Source: Chitinophaga oryzae (GTDB taxonomy: Bacteria; Bacteroidota; Bacteroidia; Chitinophagales; Chitinophagaceae). Taken from it: a DNA stretch of 64,000 bases. Of this stretch, positions 35,758-43,786 are shown one piece after another. Under the pieces are notes generated by a model, which was not told where the DNA came from, searched no databases, and saw only the letters and a program-made list of their open reading frames with translations. The DNA is taken from assembly GCF_012516375.2 (NCBI RefSeq), contig NZ_CP051204.2, positions 2,852,001-2,916,000 of the forward strand. The letters run 5' to 3'. Made by a program: the position numbers and the translations under genes. Each line of letters begins with the position of its first letter. Position 1 is the stretch's first letter.

Positions 35758-36687
35758 ATGAAAAATTTCTATTGGCAGGCATTAACCCTGGCCACCCTGT
35801 TGTTCTCGGCTTCCTGCCGTAAAGATGCTTTGACCGATGAGTGGAAGACCTCCGAAGTCTCCCGTACCGCTCTTGTCAGCCATGTGACGGTCAGACCGGC
35901 CACGCTGACCAGCAGTCCGCTGATCAGTACCGTATACACATATATGCCGGCACCGGGGCAGTTCATCAATGAATCCGGCCTGGGCTCCGTTACCGCCGCG
36001 CAGGCGCTGGTGGGCAGCACTACCAACATGGTGTCGCTGGGCAACTACGGTGGTTACATCGTTTTCGGTTTTGACCATTCCGTAGTAAACGGCGCAGGGG
36101 CAGATATCGGCATCTATGGCAATCCGTCAGGCCCTACGTACCAATGGTCTGAGCCGGGTATTGTAATGGTGAGCCAGGACCTCAACGCCAACGGCATCCC
36201 CGACGACCCCTGGTATGAACTGGCAGGCAGCGAATACAGCGCTTCCGGTACCGTTAAAAATTACAGCGTCACGTATTATAACCCTCATGCCGCCGGTACC
36301 AATGTTAACTGGAAAGACAACCAGGGCAACAGCGGTTATGTACAGGCCAACGCCTGGCATACGGCCAACAACTACTATCCGGCTATGGCGCCTAACCAGG
36401 ACTCCGTGACTTTTACCGGCACCAAACTGGTAAACACGCTGACGTCCGGCGGTATCCTTACCAACCTGGCTTTCGCCTGGGGGTATAGTGACAGCTATTC
36501 CGGTGAGTACGCCACGCTGGGGTACAATACGGTGGATATTGCCAACGCTGTGAATGCGAGCGGTCAGGCGGTGACGCTGAACGCCATTGATTTTGTAAAG
36601 GTATATACCGGCCAGAACTGCAATGCAGGCGCTATGTTGGGAGAGATTTCCACAGAAGTGAGAGGAGCGCGTGATTTACATTTATAA
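35758..36687 (+). CDS. Surface lipoprotein of cobalamin operon 2
   Basis: 309 residues. The lipoprotein signal ends in LLFSASC (Cys about 20). From about residue 60 it matches the C-terminal domain of the PKD-containing paralogue: YMPAPGQFINESG, NYGGYIVFGFDHSVVNG, NANGIPDDPWYELAGSEY, NWKDNQGNSGY and MLGEISTEVRGARDLHL. It lacks the PKD-like N-terminal domain. Likely role is surface capture of cobalamin or another corrinoid, inferred from the riboswitch. Confidence 0.78.
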   Translation: MKNFYWQALTLATLLFSASCRKDALTDEWKTSEVSRTALVSHVTVRPATLTSSPLISTVYTYMPAPGQFINESGLGSVTAAQALVGSTTNMVSLGNYGGYIVFGFDHSVVNGAGADIGIYGNPSGPTYQWSEPGIVMVSQDLNANGIPDDPWYELAGSEYSASGTVKNYSVTYYNPHAAGTNVNWKDNQGNSGYVQANAWHTANNYYPAMAPNQDSVTFTGTKLVNTLTSGGILTNLAFAWGYSDSYSGEYATLGYNTVDIANAVNASGQAVTLNAIDFVKVYTGQNCNAGAMLGEISTEVRGARDLHL

Positions 36688-36728
36688 TCTCCGCTTTGAA
36701 ACAACGGCTACCTTGCTTATAGCACAAC

Positions 36729-36756
36729 AAAGCCCGGGGCACTAGCCCCGGGCTTT
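36729..36756. terminator. Bidirectional hairpin between convergent genes
   Basis: A 12-bp perfect stem, AAAGCCCGGGGC (36729-36740) with its complement at 36745-36756, around ACTA. The right arm includes the stop codon of the Nudix gene. U-runs are weak on both sides, so termination efficiency is uncertain. Confidence 0.7.
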
Positions 36757-37197
36757 CAATAATTCCTCGATGAACGCCGCCTGTTGCGGATAAATCATTT
36801 TTTTAGCGGTCTCCGCATCGAACCATGCAGCCCTGTCTATTTCGGGGAACTGTTTCTTTTTGCCGGAACGGGGTGGCCATTCTATTTCAAACAGGTTGCT
36901 GACAATTTTTTCCGGATCGAGATCGCCTTCGGTGGCCCAGCAGAGCACTTGTTTACCGCTCTTCTGCCGGATGGGCTGCAGGGGCACGAACGTTCCCTCC
37001 GGGCGGTAGCCGGTTTCCTCTTCAAACTCCCGGATAGCCGCCTGCAGGGGCGCTTCACCGGGCCCTATTTCTCCTTTGGGTATGCTCCACCAGCCGGCAT
37101 CTTTTGTCCGGAAGAAAGGACCGCCGGGATGTACCAGGAAGTACTCCGTTATTTTTTTGTTTTTCCTGTAGAGCAGAATGCCCGCACTTTGTTTCAT
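36742..37197 (-). CDS. Nudix hydrolase
   Basis: 151 residues. The Nudix box is intact (GEIGPGEAPLQAAIREFEEE followed by TGY, the G-x5-E-x7-R-E-x2-E-E-x-G pattern), with the KDAGWWSIPKGE segment before it typical of the MutT/ADP-ribose pyrophosphatase branch. It would hydrolyse a nucleoside diphosphate linked to another group; the substrate cannot be read from sequence. The P-loop kinase gene ends 34 bases before its start codon, so the two are likely co-transcribed. Confidence 0.9.
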   Translation of the reverse strand: MKQSAGILLYRKNKKITEYFLVHPGGPFFRTKDAGWWSIPKGEIGPGEAPLQAAIREFEEETGYRPEGTFVPLQPIRQKSGKQVLCWATEGDLDPEKIVSNLFEIEWPPRSGKKKQFPEIDRAAWFDAETAKKMIYPQQAAFIEELLKARG

Positions 37198-37230
37198 GGG
37201 CTTACTTTTTTCCCGAAAGAGGGGAGCGGT

Positions 37231-37794
37231 TTACCGCCGGGTGGCAGCCTGGTATTTTATGGCGGCGATTTTTTCCTGCACCCGCTGCAGTCTTTCTGCC
37301 AACGGAAAATCCCCGTTTATCTCCAGGACGGGTATTTTCAGTTGAGCGATCTGTTTTTTATGCAGGGTAAGGCTGCGGCCGGAGAAGCCGGGCTCGTCGT
37401 AGCGGGCGGCCCAGGCGATAAAAGCGGCGCTTTCTTTTTTGAGCCACGGGTCGGATTCCAGCAGGGAGCCATAGCGTTGTTTTTCCCGGAGGATGAGCCG
37501 CTGCATCCGGATGTCGGGGGGCAGCCACAGGAAAACGGCGAGGTCAAACAGGCCGGGGATGGTGGGGTCCCAGTTGAGCACAGAACCGGCCACTACCACT
37601 TTATCGTGCTGGTGAAGGGCTTCCAGGAACAGTTTGTTCCGTTCGGCCGGGTCGCGTTTGGTTTCGTACGGACGTTCAGTCTTAAGCCAGTAGTAATGGT
37701 CCGCGTCCAGCTGCTCGTAGCCGTTTTCTCTGGCAAATGCTTTGGCCAGGGTGCTGGCGCCGGCGCCGGAAGCTCCGAAAATAATGATCTTCAT
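37231..37794 (-). CDS. P-loop small-molecule kinase-like protein
   Basis: 187 residues. The Walker A loop GASGAGAST lies at residues 7-15, followed by the DADHYYW segment typical of adenylate kinase-like or uridine kinase-like proteins, and VVVAGSVLNWDP for the second nucleotide-site strand. Arg-rich lid residues are seen in RMQRLILREKQRYG. It belongs to the AAA_18/shikimate-kinase-like group whose substrates are mostly unknown. It is the first gene of a two-gene unit with the Nudix hydrolase. Confidence 0.82.
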   Translation of the reverse strand: MKIIIFGASGAGASTLAKAFARENGYEQLDADHYYWLKTERPYETKRDPAERNKLFLEALHQHDKVVVAGSVLNWDPTIPGLFDLAVFLWLPPDIRMQRLILREKQRYGSLLESDPWLKKESAAFIAWAARYDEPGFSGRSLTLHKKQIAQLKIPVLEINGDFPLAERLQRVQEKIAAIKYQAATRR

Positions 37795-37853
37795 GTTGGT
37801 GGATTGCTTTGGGTGTTACGATCGGATATAACAAATATACTCATATCTTTTTT

Positions 37854-37877
37854 TTATCATGACAAGGATCATGATAA
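37854..37877. promoter_or_regulatory. Palindromic operator candidate
   Basis: TTATCATGA (37854-37862), a six-base centre and TCATGATAA (37869-37877) form a perfect 9-bp inverted repeat about 60 bases upstream of the P-loop kinase start. The form fits a dimeric regulator site. Confidence 0.5.
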
Positions 37878-37883
37878 GCTGGT

Positions 37884-37915
37884 GAAAATAAAAATGGCGG
37901 GACCGAAGTCCCGCC
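37884..37915 (-). terminator. Minus-strand rho-independent terminator
   Basis: GGCGGGAC (37896-37903) pairs with GTCCCGCC (37908-37915). On the minus strand it has a stable TTCG loop and is followed by ATTTTTATTTT. No annotated gene ends here on that strand, so an unrecognised minus-strand transcript from 37916-38390 is implied. Confidence 0.75.
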
Positions 37916-38018
37916 AAACTGCTTCACAATTGAAAAAAAGTGGGATTAACAAATCGGGGGTAATTCAACAGTCAAAAAAATCATGACAACCTTAACACAA
38001 AATCAATAACTTTTAGGG

Positions 38019-38102
38019 TCAACGGTTGGGGGCAGTACAGGCATGGACCCGGATGGAACCGGCCCATGCTCCGTAGCTGTATCCCCTTTGGGGACATTGC
38101 AT
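38019..38102 (-). other. Structured region with a 27-codon reading frame
   Basis: Upstream of the orphan terminator lies a short frame (ATG 38102, stop 38019) encoding MQCPQRGYSYGAWAG and a 12-residue tail. The same DNA forms two stable hairpins: GCATGG (38041-38046) with CCATGC (38064-38069), extended by CCGG pairs, and TCCCC/GGGGA (38082-38094). It could be a small RNA or a tiny gene. The rest of the 37795-38386 gap shows only AT-rich promoter-like DNA before the LuxR gene. Confidence 0.3.
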
Positions 38103-38386
38103 CAATGAGGATGGGGTTTTTTCTAACAAACTTTTCCTCGGTTTTTAACACATTCCTTTAAGTCAACTTCCGGGTTGTAACCAATCCCTGCTGTAGCCTC
38201 CGGCTATTGCCTCCTTGCCTGGCTTCAGCCGGGTGAATAAGCTGGATAAAAGGCCTCCTGAGCGGTTTTTCCTGCCAATCCCTTTCGGATGGTTTACAGG
38301 CGCAAAATTACCAGTAGGTTCATAATCAGTCAACTGTGTAATTACGCAGGTTGTGATATTATTTTTATTTTTATGCCAAAAAACGA

Positions 38387-39121
38387 ATGGATTCTGATAA
38401 GCCAGGGCACTATTCCAAAACATTTATTACCGACGTACCGGCTGACCTGAGCAGTCCGGAGGCACAGCATTTCAAGAAAACCATCCGGCGGTTCCCGGAT
38501 GAGGCGATTTATATCTATTCATTCAAGGAAAACCGCATGATGTACGCCGATGGCTGGGAGCCGCTCCTGGGCTACCGGGATGATGAAATCACCATGATGA
38601 CCATCGTCAACATCACGGCGCCGGAATACGCGCCTTTCTCCAATGAGCTGAACGATAAGGCGCTGATGTTTTTACACAACAAAACAAAAGACCTCGAGCA
38701 ATACAGCTTTACCATTGAGCTGAAAAAGATCCATAAAGACGGTACGCATGTACCGCTGATTTCCAAAGTAGGGGTGTTTGCCACGGAAGAAGGGCGGGTA
38801 ACAGCCATCATCGGGCATTCCCAGAAAAATGAGAGTATCCAGCTGGGCAATGTGATGCGCTACGCGGCCTATGGCCCCGAAAAATCGGCCTTTGAGGAAG
38901 AGCTGAATAAACAGCTGTTCCGCCACTACGCCATCTCCGAAAAGGAAAAAGAGGCTTTATCGCTTGTAGCGGAAGGGTTTTCCTTCAAAGAGATCGCCGC
39001 CCGCTTCGGGGTGTCCCAATCGGCCATCGAAAAACGGATCATCCCGATGTATAAGCGTTTTGAAGTGAAGAGCCTGACGCACCTGATCAGCTTTGCATAC
39101 GCAAATCATATTCTGCCTTAG
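38387..39121 (+). CDS. PAS domain-containing LuxR-type regulator
   Basis: 244 residues. A PAS-like sensor (about 30-150: PDEAIYIYSFKENRMMYADGW, LLGYRDDEITMM, KDGTHVPLISKVGVF) precedes a LuxR-type helix-turn-helix at about 185-235 (ISEKEKEALSLVAEGFSFKEIA and GVSQSAIEKRI). No receiver domain or transmembrane segment, so it probably senses a cytoplasmic signal. Its last 35 bases overlap the 3' end of the convergent ATPase gene. Confidence 0.85.
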   Translation: MDSDKPGHYSKTFITDVPADLSSPEAQHFKKTIRRFPDEAIYIYSFKENRMMYADGWEPLLGYRDDEITMMTIVNITAPEYAPFSNELNDKALMFLHNKTKDLEQYSFTIELKKIHKDGTHVPLISKVGVFATEEGRVTAIIGHSQKNESIQLGNVMRYAAYGPEKSAFEEELNKQLFRHYAISEKEKEALSLVAEGFSFKEIAARFGVSQSAIEKRIIPMYKRFEVKSLTHLISFAYANHILP

Positions 39122-40160
39122 CAGGGGCTTCGTTGTATAACTGGAGATTGAGAGACAGCAGTTTCTCTTTCTCCACACCGATACCGGTGAGCATGTCCTG
39201 CCATCTTTCCGACAGTTTCCGGGAGGCGTCGTCATCGCCCAGTACCCAGATCACATTGGTCTGCCGCAGCACCGTGCGGTTAATATCGTTGGTGGAGAAG
39301 GTATCGACAAAGCTCAGGAACCGTTCGGGGCTGATGATATCTTCCTTGATCGGGTCTCCCGGATTAATATCATCGATGACAAGAATGGAAGCTTTGCGCC
39401 AGGTCCACAGTACGTTGGCCGCGCTGTCGTCGTCATGTTCAAAGAACATGCAGTACAGTTTCATGGCGGAGGTATATACGGCGGAGCGGTGGCGGATAGA
39501 CATTTCTGTAGCGATAGCCACGCTCAGGCTTGTTTTGCCGCTGCGTTTAGGGCCAAAGAGGAACAGGTGCATGCCCTGTTCCTTGTTGTCCAGGAAACGG
39601 CGCACCAGCGCGATGTTTTCTTCCGGGATATGTTTGGTGCTCCACTGGCTCAGCCTGAACTGGAAAGGATAGGAGGGCACCTGCAGGTACATTTTAGTGA
39701 GATACCAGTAATAGGCCGGGTAAAGCACCAGCAGGGTAAGCACTGCCAGCACCGCCATCGCAATTGTCGTATAGGCGCAAAGGATAGAGGCCATAAAGGC
39801 GCCTGACCAGAAATACATCAGGTCGGTGACGGTATCAAAGGCAATGTTGCCCCAGGCGGGCTGAAAGATATAGCTGCTCCTGGACTTGCCGGACAGCAGC
39901 GGGCCGAGGAAGTTAAAGATTTCGAAGGTCAGCCAGAACAGGCTCACTGCCAGTGCGGCGTAGAGGGAGGCCTGTTGCTCCGGAAGGTGTCTTTTCAGGA
40001 CCAGGTATCCCACAAAGGTGGGGATGAAGCCCAGGGAGAAGTGCCCGAACTGGTTGGCCAGCCAGGTATAGGTCAGCGTCACTCCGCGGTAGGAGTCTTT
40101 GCCGATCAGATCTGCTTTCAGTTGGCGGACGATATCTTTGCCTGTAATCACTTTTTTCAT
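39087..40160 (-). CDS. Membrane-anchored P-loop ATPase
   Basis: 357 residues. The N-terminal half (about 25-160) has roughly four hydrophobic helices (FSLGFIPTFVGYLVL, YAALAVSLFWLTFEIFNFL, a tryptophan-rich pair, AMAVLAVLTLLVLYPAYYWYL). The C-terminal half is an AAA/DnaC-like ATPase with Walker A GPKRSGKTS (about 213-221) and Walker B ILVIDDI (about 263-269). The combination is unusual; I do not recognise a named family. It is convergent with the PAS-LuxR gene and divergent from the ABC permease. Function unknown. Confidence 0.7.
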   Translation of the reverse strand: MKKVITGKDIVRQLKADLIGKDSYRGVTLTYTWLANQFGHFSLGFIPTFVGYLVLKRHLPEQQASLYAALAVSLFWLTFEIFNFLGPLLSGKSRSSYIFQPAWGNIAFDTVTDLMYFWSGAFMASILCAYTTIAMAVLAVLTLLVLYPAYYWYLTKMYLQVPSYPFQFRLSQWSTKHIPEENIALVRRFLDNKEQGMHLFLFGPKRSGKTSLSVAIATEMSIRHRSAVYTSAMKLYCMFFEHDDDSAANVLWTWRKASILVIDDINPGDPIKEDIISPERFLSFVDTFSTNDINRTVLRQTNVIWVLGDDDASRKLSERWQDMLTGIGVEKEKLLSLNLQLYNEAPAKAEYDLRMQS

Positions 40161-40258
40161 GAGTAGCCTTGGGTATTAGGGTTCCGCATTATGAATGGCA
40201 AATATAATGTGTTCCCGGAAAATGAATCTTTGAAAGAATGCTGTAGCTTTGGTTTCCT

Positions 40259-41365
40259 ATGACAAAAAAATATAGTCAGCTCAGGGCCGGCCTGGTGATG
40301 GCCCGGGCAAGCCTGATCGCTACCCTTCGAAGCCCTACTTCGGTTGTATTCGCCCTGTTGTTTCCCATCATTTTTGTGACGGTGTTCGGCGCCATGGTAG
40401 ATAATACTGCGGTGAAAATCCCTGTAGCCATCGCTCCCGGCAGCGATACCAGCAGTCCTGTATACCATGCTTTAAAAGAGATCAGTATTTTCAGCCTGTC
40501 GAAAGAAACCGACTCGCTGGCGCAACTTAATGCCCTGAAGAAAGGACGCATAGCCGGTATCATTCATGTGCCGGCGCCGGTGCTCACTTCGCCGGTACCT
40601 CAATATGGACTTACCCTGTTCAGCTCCGGTGCTGTGGCTGATAAACGCCCGCTGATACAGGCAGCGCTGCAGGAAGTAACCAGCCGCATCAACCAGCAGG
40701 TGCTGCAGGGGCAGCCCGTCGCCGCAAAGCTCGACGTGGTAACGGTCCCCGGCCGCGTATACCGCCAGATCGATTTTATCCTTCCGGGACAGCTGGGCTT
40801 CTCCCTGTTAATGGCGGGCGTATTCGGTTCCGCCTTCCTGCTGTTCAACCTGCGGCATACGCTGGTGTTGAAACGCATTTTCGTAACACCTGTCAGCCGC
40901 GCCTCCCTGCTGTTTGGAGAGATGATGAGCCGCCTCGTGTTTCAGATCATTTGTTTTATCATCATCACTGCATTGGGTTATTTCGCGTTTGACTTCACGC
41001 TGGTCAACGGTATCCTCACTTTCCTGGAGATGCTGCTGCTGTCGGTGTTCGGACTGGTGATCTTTACCGGCATCGGTTTTATGATCAGCGGCGTTATCCG
41101 CAACGAAAGCTCCATCGCCCCGGTGGCCAATACCATCACGGTACCGCAGATATTGCTGTGCGGCCTCTTTTTCCCGGTAGAAAACTACCCGGTATGGCTG
41201 CGCACTTTCTGTGAATACCTGCCCCTCACTTTCTTTGTGGACGGCCTGCGGAAGATCGCCTTTGAAGGCGCGCATATCTGGCAGGTGCCCGTGCAGCTGG
41301 GCGGACTGACCGTATGGGCAGCTATTGTTGCTGTGTTGTCTGTAAAGATGTTTAAATGGGAATAA
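40259..41365 (+). CDS. ABC-2 type transporter permease
   Basis: 368 residues. One hydrophobic helix near residue 30 (SVVFALLFPIIFVTVFG), an extracytoplasmic loop of about 135 residues, then five helices with the ABC-2 features (GVFGSAFLLFNLRHTLVLKRI, VTPVSRASLLFGEM, QILLCGLFFPVENYPVWLR). This resembles DrrB/YadH-type exporters. No ATP-binding subunit is adjacent, so the partner is encoded elsewhere. Substrate unknown. A large heptamer hairpin follows the gene. Confidence 0.88.
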   Translation: MTKKYSQLRAGLVMARASLIATLRSPTSVVFALLFPIIFVTVFGAMVDNTAVKIPVAIAPGSDTSSPVYHALKEISIFSLSKETDSLAQLNALKKGRIAGIIHVPAPVLTSPVPQYGLTLFSSGAVADKRPLIQAALQEVTSRINQQVLQGQPVAAKLDVVTVPGRVYRQIDFILPGQLGFSLLMAGVFGSAFLLFNLRHTLVLKRIFVTPVSRASLLFGEMMSRLVFQIICFIIITALGYFAFDFTLVNGILTFLEMLLLSVFGLVIFTGIGFMISGVIRNESSIAPVANTITVPQILLCGLFFPVENYPVWLRTFCEYLPLTFFVDGLRKIAFEGAHIWQVPVQLGGLTVWAAIVAVLSVKMFKWE

Positions 41366-41371
41366 CGCAGG

Positions 41372-41497
41372 GAATTACGAATTACGAATTACGAATTACG
41401 AATTACGAATTGAGGGTTCTTTCCTGGAGCGGTTACTTAATAACCTTCCTGAAAAAGAACCCTCAATTCGTAATTCGTAATTCGTAATTCGTAATTC
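41372..41497. repeat. Heptamer-built inverted repeat (GAATTAC / GTAATTC family), copy 2
   Basis: Five GAATTAC heptamers (41372-41406) are followed by GAATTGAGGGTTCTTT, and the reverse arm (41454-41497) carries AAAGAACCCTCAATTC and four GTAATTC units. Bases 41379-41422 and 41454-41497 form a perfect 44-bp inverted repeat around a 31-base loop. It lies exactly between two convergent genes and ends at the base before the GH172 stop codon. Confidence 0.95.
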
Positions 41498-42634
41498 TCA
41501 ATTGACTTCCAGGTCGTTCATCGCCGGGAGTTTCGGGAACGGTGCATGTGGCTCGCGCTGGTACCAGTACACAACGCTGCTGATATCGGACTGTTGCGGC
41601 AGATAGCGGCCGCCACTGCGCCAGCCCAGGTCCTGAATAGTCACTTTCAGCTCTTTTTCAAAGCGGACAGGGTCCATGATATGCCAGCGGTACAACCCAA
41701 AGCGCTGCTGTGATTTATACAGCCCGTCAGGACGTATCACCTGCGGTAACCCGGCATAGGGCGTGGAGAACTCCTGGTATTTTCCTTTGAGGTCGAAATT
41801 ATACGACCCGCAGAAATAATCTTCTGTGCCTGTGCCGCAGATGGTAGGATATTTATTGTCGCCGTCCATGAAGAACTTGATCTCTCCTTCTCCCCACCAG
41901 CCGTTGTTATTGACACCCCAGGCAAGATAAGTGCCTACGTACTGGCCTTTGCCGCGGATACCGTCTACCAGGGTGTAAACGGCGTCTTTCACCGGGTTGT
42001 TGCGCCGGAACTGCGCATGGAAATAACCCGCATCTTCCGGAACAGTGGTCAGCGTATAGTCGACCTGGTAGTACAGCGTCATTTTTTCCGTGTTGATATT
42101 TTCCATGGTGATCCGGCATTTTTTCCGGAAGGGCATAGACCAATAGCAGTTGAAAGCGCTGCCGGGGTTGACGCACACCGCGAGCGAATTGATGTGGGCA
42201 TATTCTCCCCATCCCATGCCGAAGAAATCGCCTACGGGCACTTCCACGGAAGGGGTGGTCTCGTCGTCCCAATAGAAGCGGAGAATAGAGTAGCGCCAGT
42301 TGCCGGTAGGTGTCATCCAGATGTGCTGGATAGCGCCAGGGCCGGTGATCTCGGCCAGGGTAACGGTTTTACCAGGTTCTATGAAGATGTAGGGATTTAC
42401 CTTCCAGCCCTGTCCCAGCTCCCTGGCGGCATGACGGGCATTGCCCTGTTCCGGCGTGGCCATACCGCCTTTGCCGGCTTCGCCGGTGATGTTCTCCGGG
42501 CTGATGGAGCGGGTTTTGGCGTCCGACAACCGGGAGAGGTTGCCCATGTTCATATCAAGACCGTTGAAAGGTTGTTGAGCGTAGGCCGACAGCTGTATGC
42601 AGGCTGCAGCTATCGCCAGGAGGAACTTTTTCAT
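41498..42634 (-). CDS. DUF2961 / glycoside hydrolase family 172 protein
   Basis: 378 residues with a signal peptide (MKKFLLAIAAACIQLSAYAQ). It is a single DUF2961 double jelly-roll: GAIQHIWMTPTGNWRYSILRFYWD, VEVPVGDFFGMGWGEY, WGEGEIKFFMDGD and CGTGTEDYFCGSYNF. The Glu residues in GEGEIKF and GTGTEDY occupy the places of the catalytic pair described for GH172, a family acting on fructofuranose or arabinofuranose linkages. The specificity here is not predictable. An AAACGTTT palindrome at 42681-42688 upstream is a weak LacI-type operator candidate. Confidence 0.85.
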   Translation of the reverse strand: MKKFLLAIAAACIQLSAYAQQPFNGLDMNMGNLSRLSDAKTRSISPENITGEAGKGGMATPEQGNARHAARELGQGWKVNPYIFIEPGKTVTLAEITGPGAIQHIWMTPTGNWRYSILRFYWDDETTPSVEVPVGDFFGMGWGEYAHINSLAVCVNPGSAFNCYWSMPFRKKCRITMENINTEKMTLYYQVDYTLTTVPEDAGYFHAQFRRNNPVKDAVYTLVDGIRGKGQYVGTYLAWGVNNNGWWGEGEIKFFMDGDNKYPTICGTGTEDYFCGSYNFDLKGKYQEFSTPYAGLPQVIRPDGLYKSQQRFGLYRWHIMDPVRFEKELKVTIQDLGWRSGGRYLPQQSDISSVVYWYQREPHAPFPKLPAMNDLEVN

Positions 42635-42824
42635 GTCGTGGAATTTAGAAGTTTGCAGCAGTCTGTTTAAAAATAAGGTTAAACGTTTTAGTATGCAAGC
42701 GCTGCCCGTACTTTTTTACAAGCGGTATGCGATACTGCTACCACAGGGATAAACCTATTTCCTGCCACAGATACTGCTGCATTGGACAAAGCGGCCCGTA
42801 CGCTGAAGAAACATACATGTTCGG

Positions 42825-43628
42825 TCAGCGGTGTGCAATGAACACCGGCACCTGGTGGGCGCGCAGGGTGTCTTCCACGAAGCTGCGCCGGAACACGCGT
42901 GACAGCAGTGAACGGCCGTAAGCGCCGCTTACCACGATAGGGTTGGGAATTTCACTCAGCCAGGTGTTGAAATAATCTTCGGGGATCGTCTGGATAGGTT
43001 CCATGGTCAGATGCGGAAAGTGGTGCTGTACCAGTTCCTGTATGCCGGATGCATCCGGTGGAAGGGAGTCTCCCGTGCCGCCATAGAGCAGTGTCGTTTT
43101 CAGTTCACACAACTGTGGGAACAAACTGGCAAAACTCTTGATGGCAAAGACGGAAGAAGCGCTGCCATCATAGGTGAGGATCACGCTTTCGGGGAAAGCC
43201 GCATTTTCAGGAACGGCGATCACGGGGCAGGCCGTTTCATGAAGCGCGTTGCCCAGAAAACCTCCGGGACCGTATAACAAATCCGCGTAAAACTTTTCGC
43301 TGCTGAACAGCAGCAGGTCTGCAAAGAGCGATTCTTTCCGCAGCACTTTCAGCGGCGTTTCCGTAACATCATGATGTTCGAGGTAGTGGATATCGTCCCT
43401 GTTGCAATACTCACGGAAAGTTTGCATGCTTTGCTGAATGGAGCCCATGGCATAGGTTTCCGTCAGGGGTATCAGGACGGGCGCATAACTGATGCTGGTG
43501 GCATAGTCCAGGTCGGGCAGGAATACCCCGCACAGGGTAATAGCTTCCATCTCATTGAATTTCCGGGCGAAACGGAAAGCGCCTTCAGGGAAATGGCCAT
43601 TGTCAACGGCCAGTAATATCTTTTTCAT
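42825..43628 (-). CDS. Universal stress protein family, two-domain
   Basis: 267 residues from ATG 43628 (MKKILLAVDNGHFPEGAFRFA). The N-terminal half has the UspA beta-alpha pattern (KILLAVD, ITLCGVFLPD, LRKESLFADLLLFSS). A second domain starts about residue 150 (VILTYDGSASSVFAIKSFA) and ends in NPIVVSGAYGRSLLSRVF. Such proteins act in stress or dormancy. It has a paired TGA-N6-TCA promoter shared with the divergent gene at 43787. Confidence 0.88.
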   Translation of the reverse strand: MKKILLAVDNGHFPEGAFRFARKFNEMEAITLCGVFLPDLDYATSISYAPVLIPLTETYAMGSIQQSMQTFREYCNRDDIHYLEHHDVTETPLKVLRKESLFADLLLFSSEKFYADLLYGPGGFLGNALHETACPVIAVPENAAFPESVILTYDGSASSVFAIKSFASLFPQLCELKTTLLYGGTGDSLPPDASGIQELVQHHFPHLTMEPIQTIPEDYFNTWLSEIPNPIVVSGAYGRSLLSRVFRRSFVEDTLRAHQVPVFIAHR

Positions 43629-43665
43629 AATCTGGTATTTATAAGACACTGCAAATAACCTCTGC

Positions 43666-43760
43666 CAAATGTCGTATGGCCGGTGGGACGGCGCAATGAC
43701 GGATATCAGGACACGGTGTGATTCAGGTCATGGATCAGGAAGCCGGCCTGTTTTAATTTG
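43666..43760. promoter_or_regulatory. Bidirectional promoter with two Crp/Fnr-type sites 22 bp apart
   Basis: TGACGGATATCA (43697-43708) and TGATTCAGGTCA (43719-43730) are both TGA-N6-TCA palindromes, 22 bp apart. Leftward, 23 bp beyond the nearer site, is GACATTTG on the minus strand (43673-43666), a TAnnTTTG-type -7 box for the universal stress gene. Rightward, 22 bp beyond the other site, is TTAATTTG (43753-43760) for the small gene at 43787. The same geometry recurs at 46891 and 57046. Confidence 0.8.
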
Positions 43761-43786
43761 TGCCGGATTACTATAAACAACGGAGG

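Noticed and set aside
36784..37986. A 400-codon plus-strand frame
   Set aside because: It lies antisense to both the Nudix and the P-loop kinase genes, whose motifs are intact; its own sequence has no recognisable domain.
38017..38095. Third cobalamin riboswitch
   Set aside because: CCGTAGCTGTA resembles one riboswitch element, but the AAAAGGGAA segment and the B12 box are missing.
38163..38423. An 86-codon minus-strand frame
   Set aside because: It overlaps the promoter and start of the PAS-LuxR gene and has no recognisable feature.
41372..41497. CRISPR-like array
   Set aside because: The units are contiguous seven-base repeats with no spacers, and the two arms are reverse complements; this is a hairpin, not a CRISPR.
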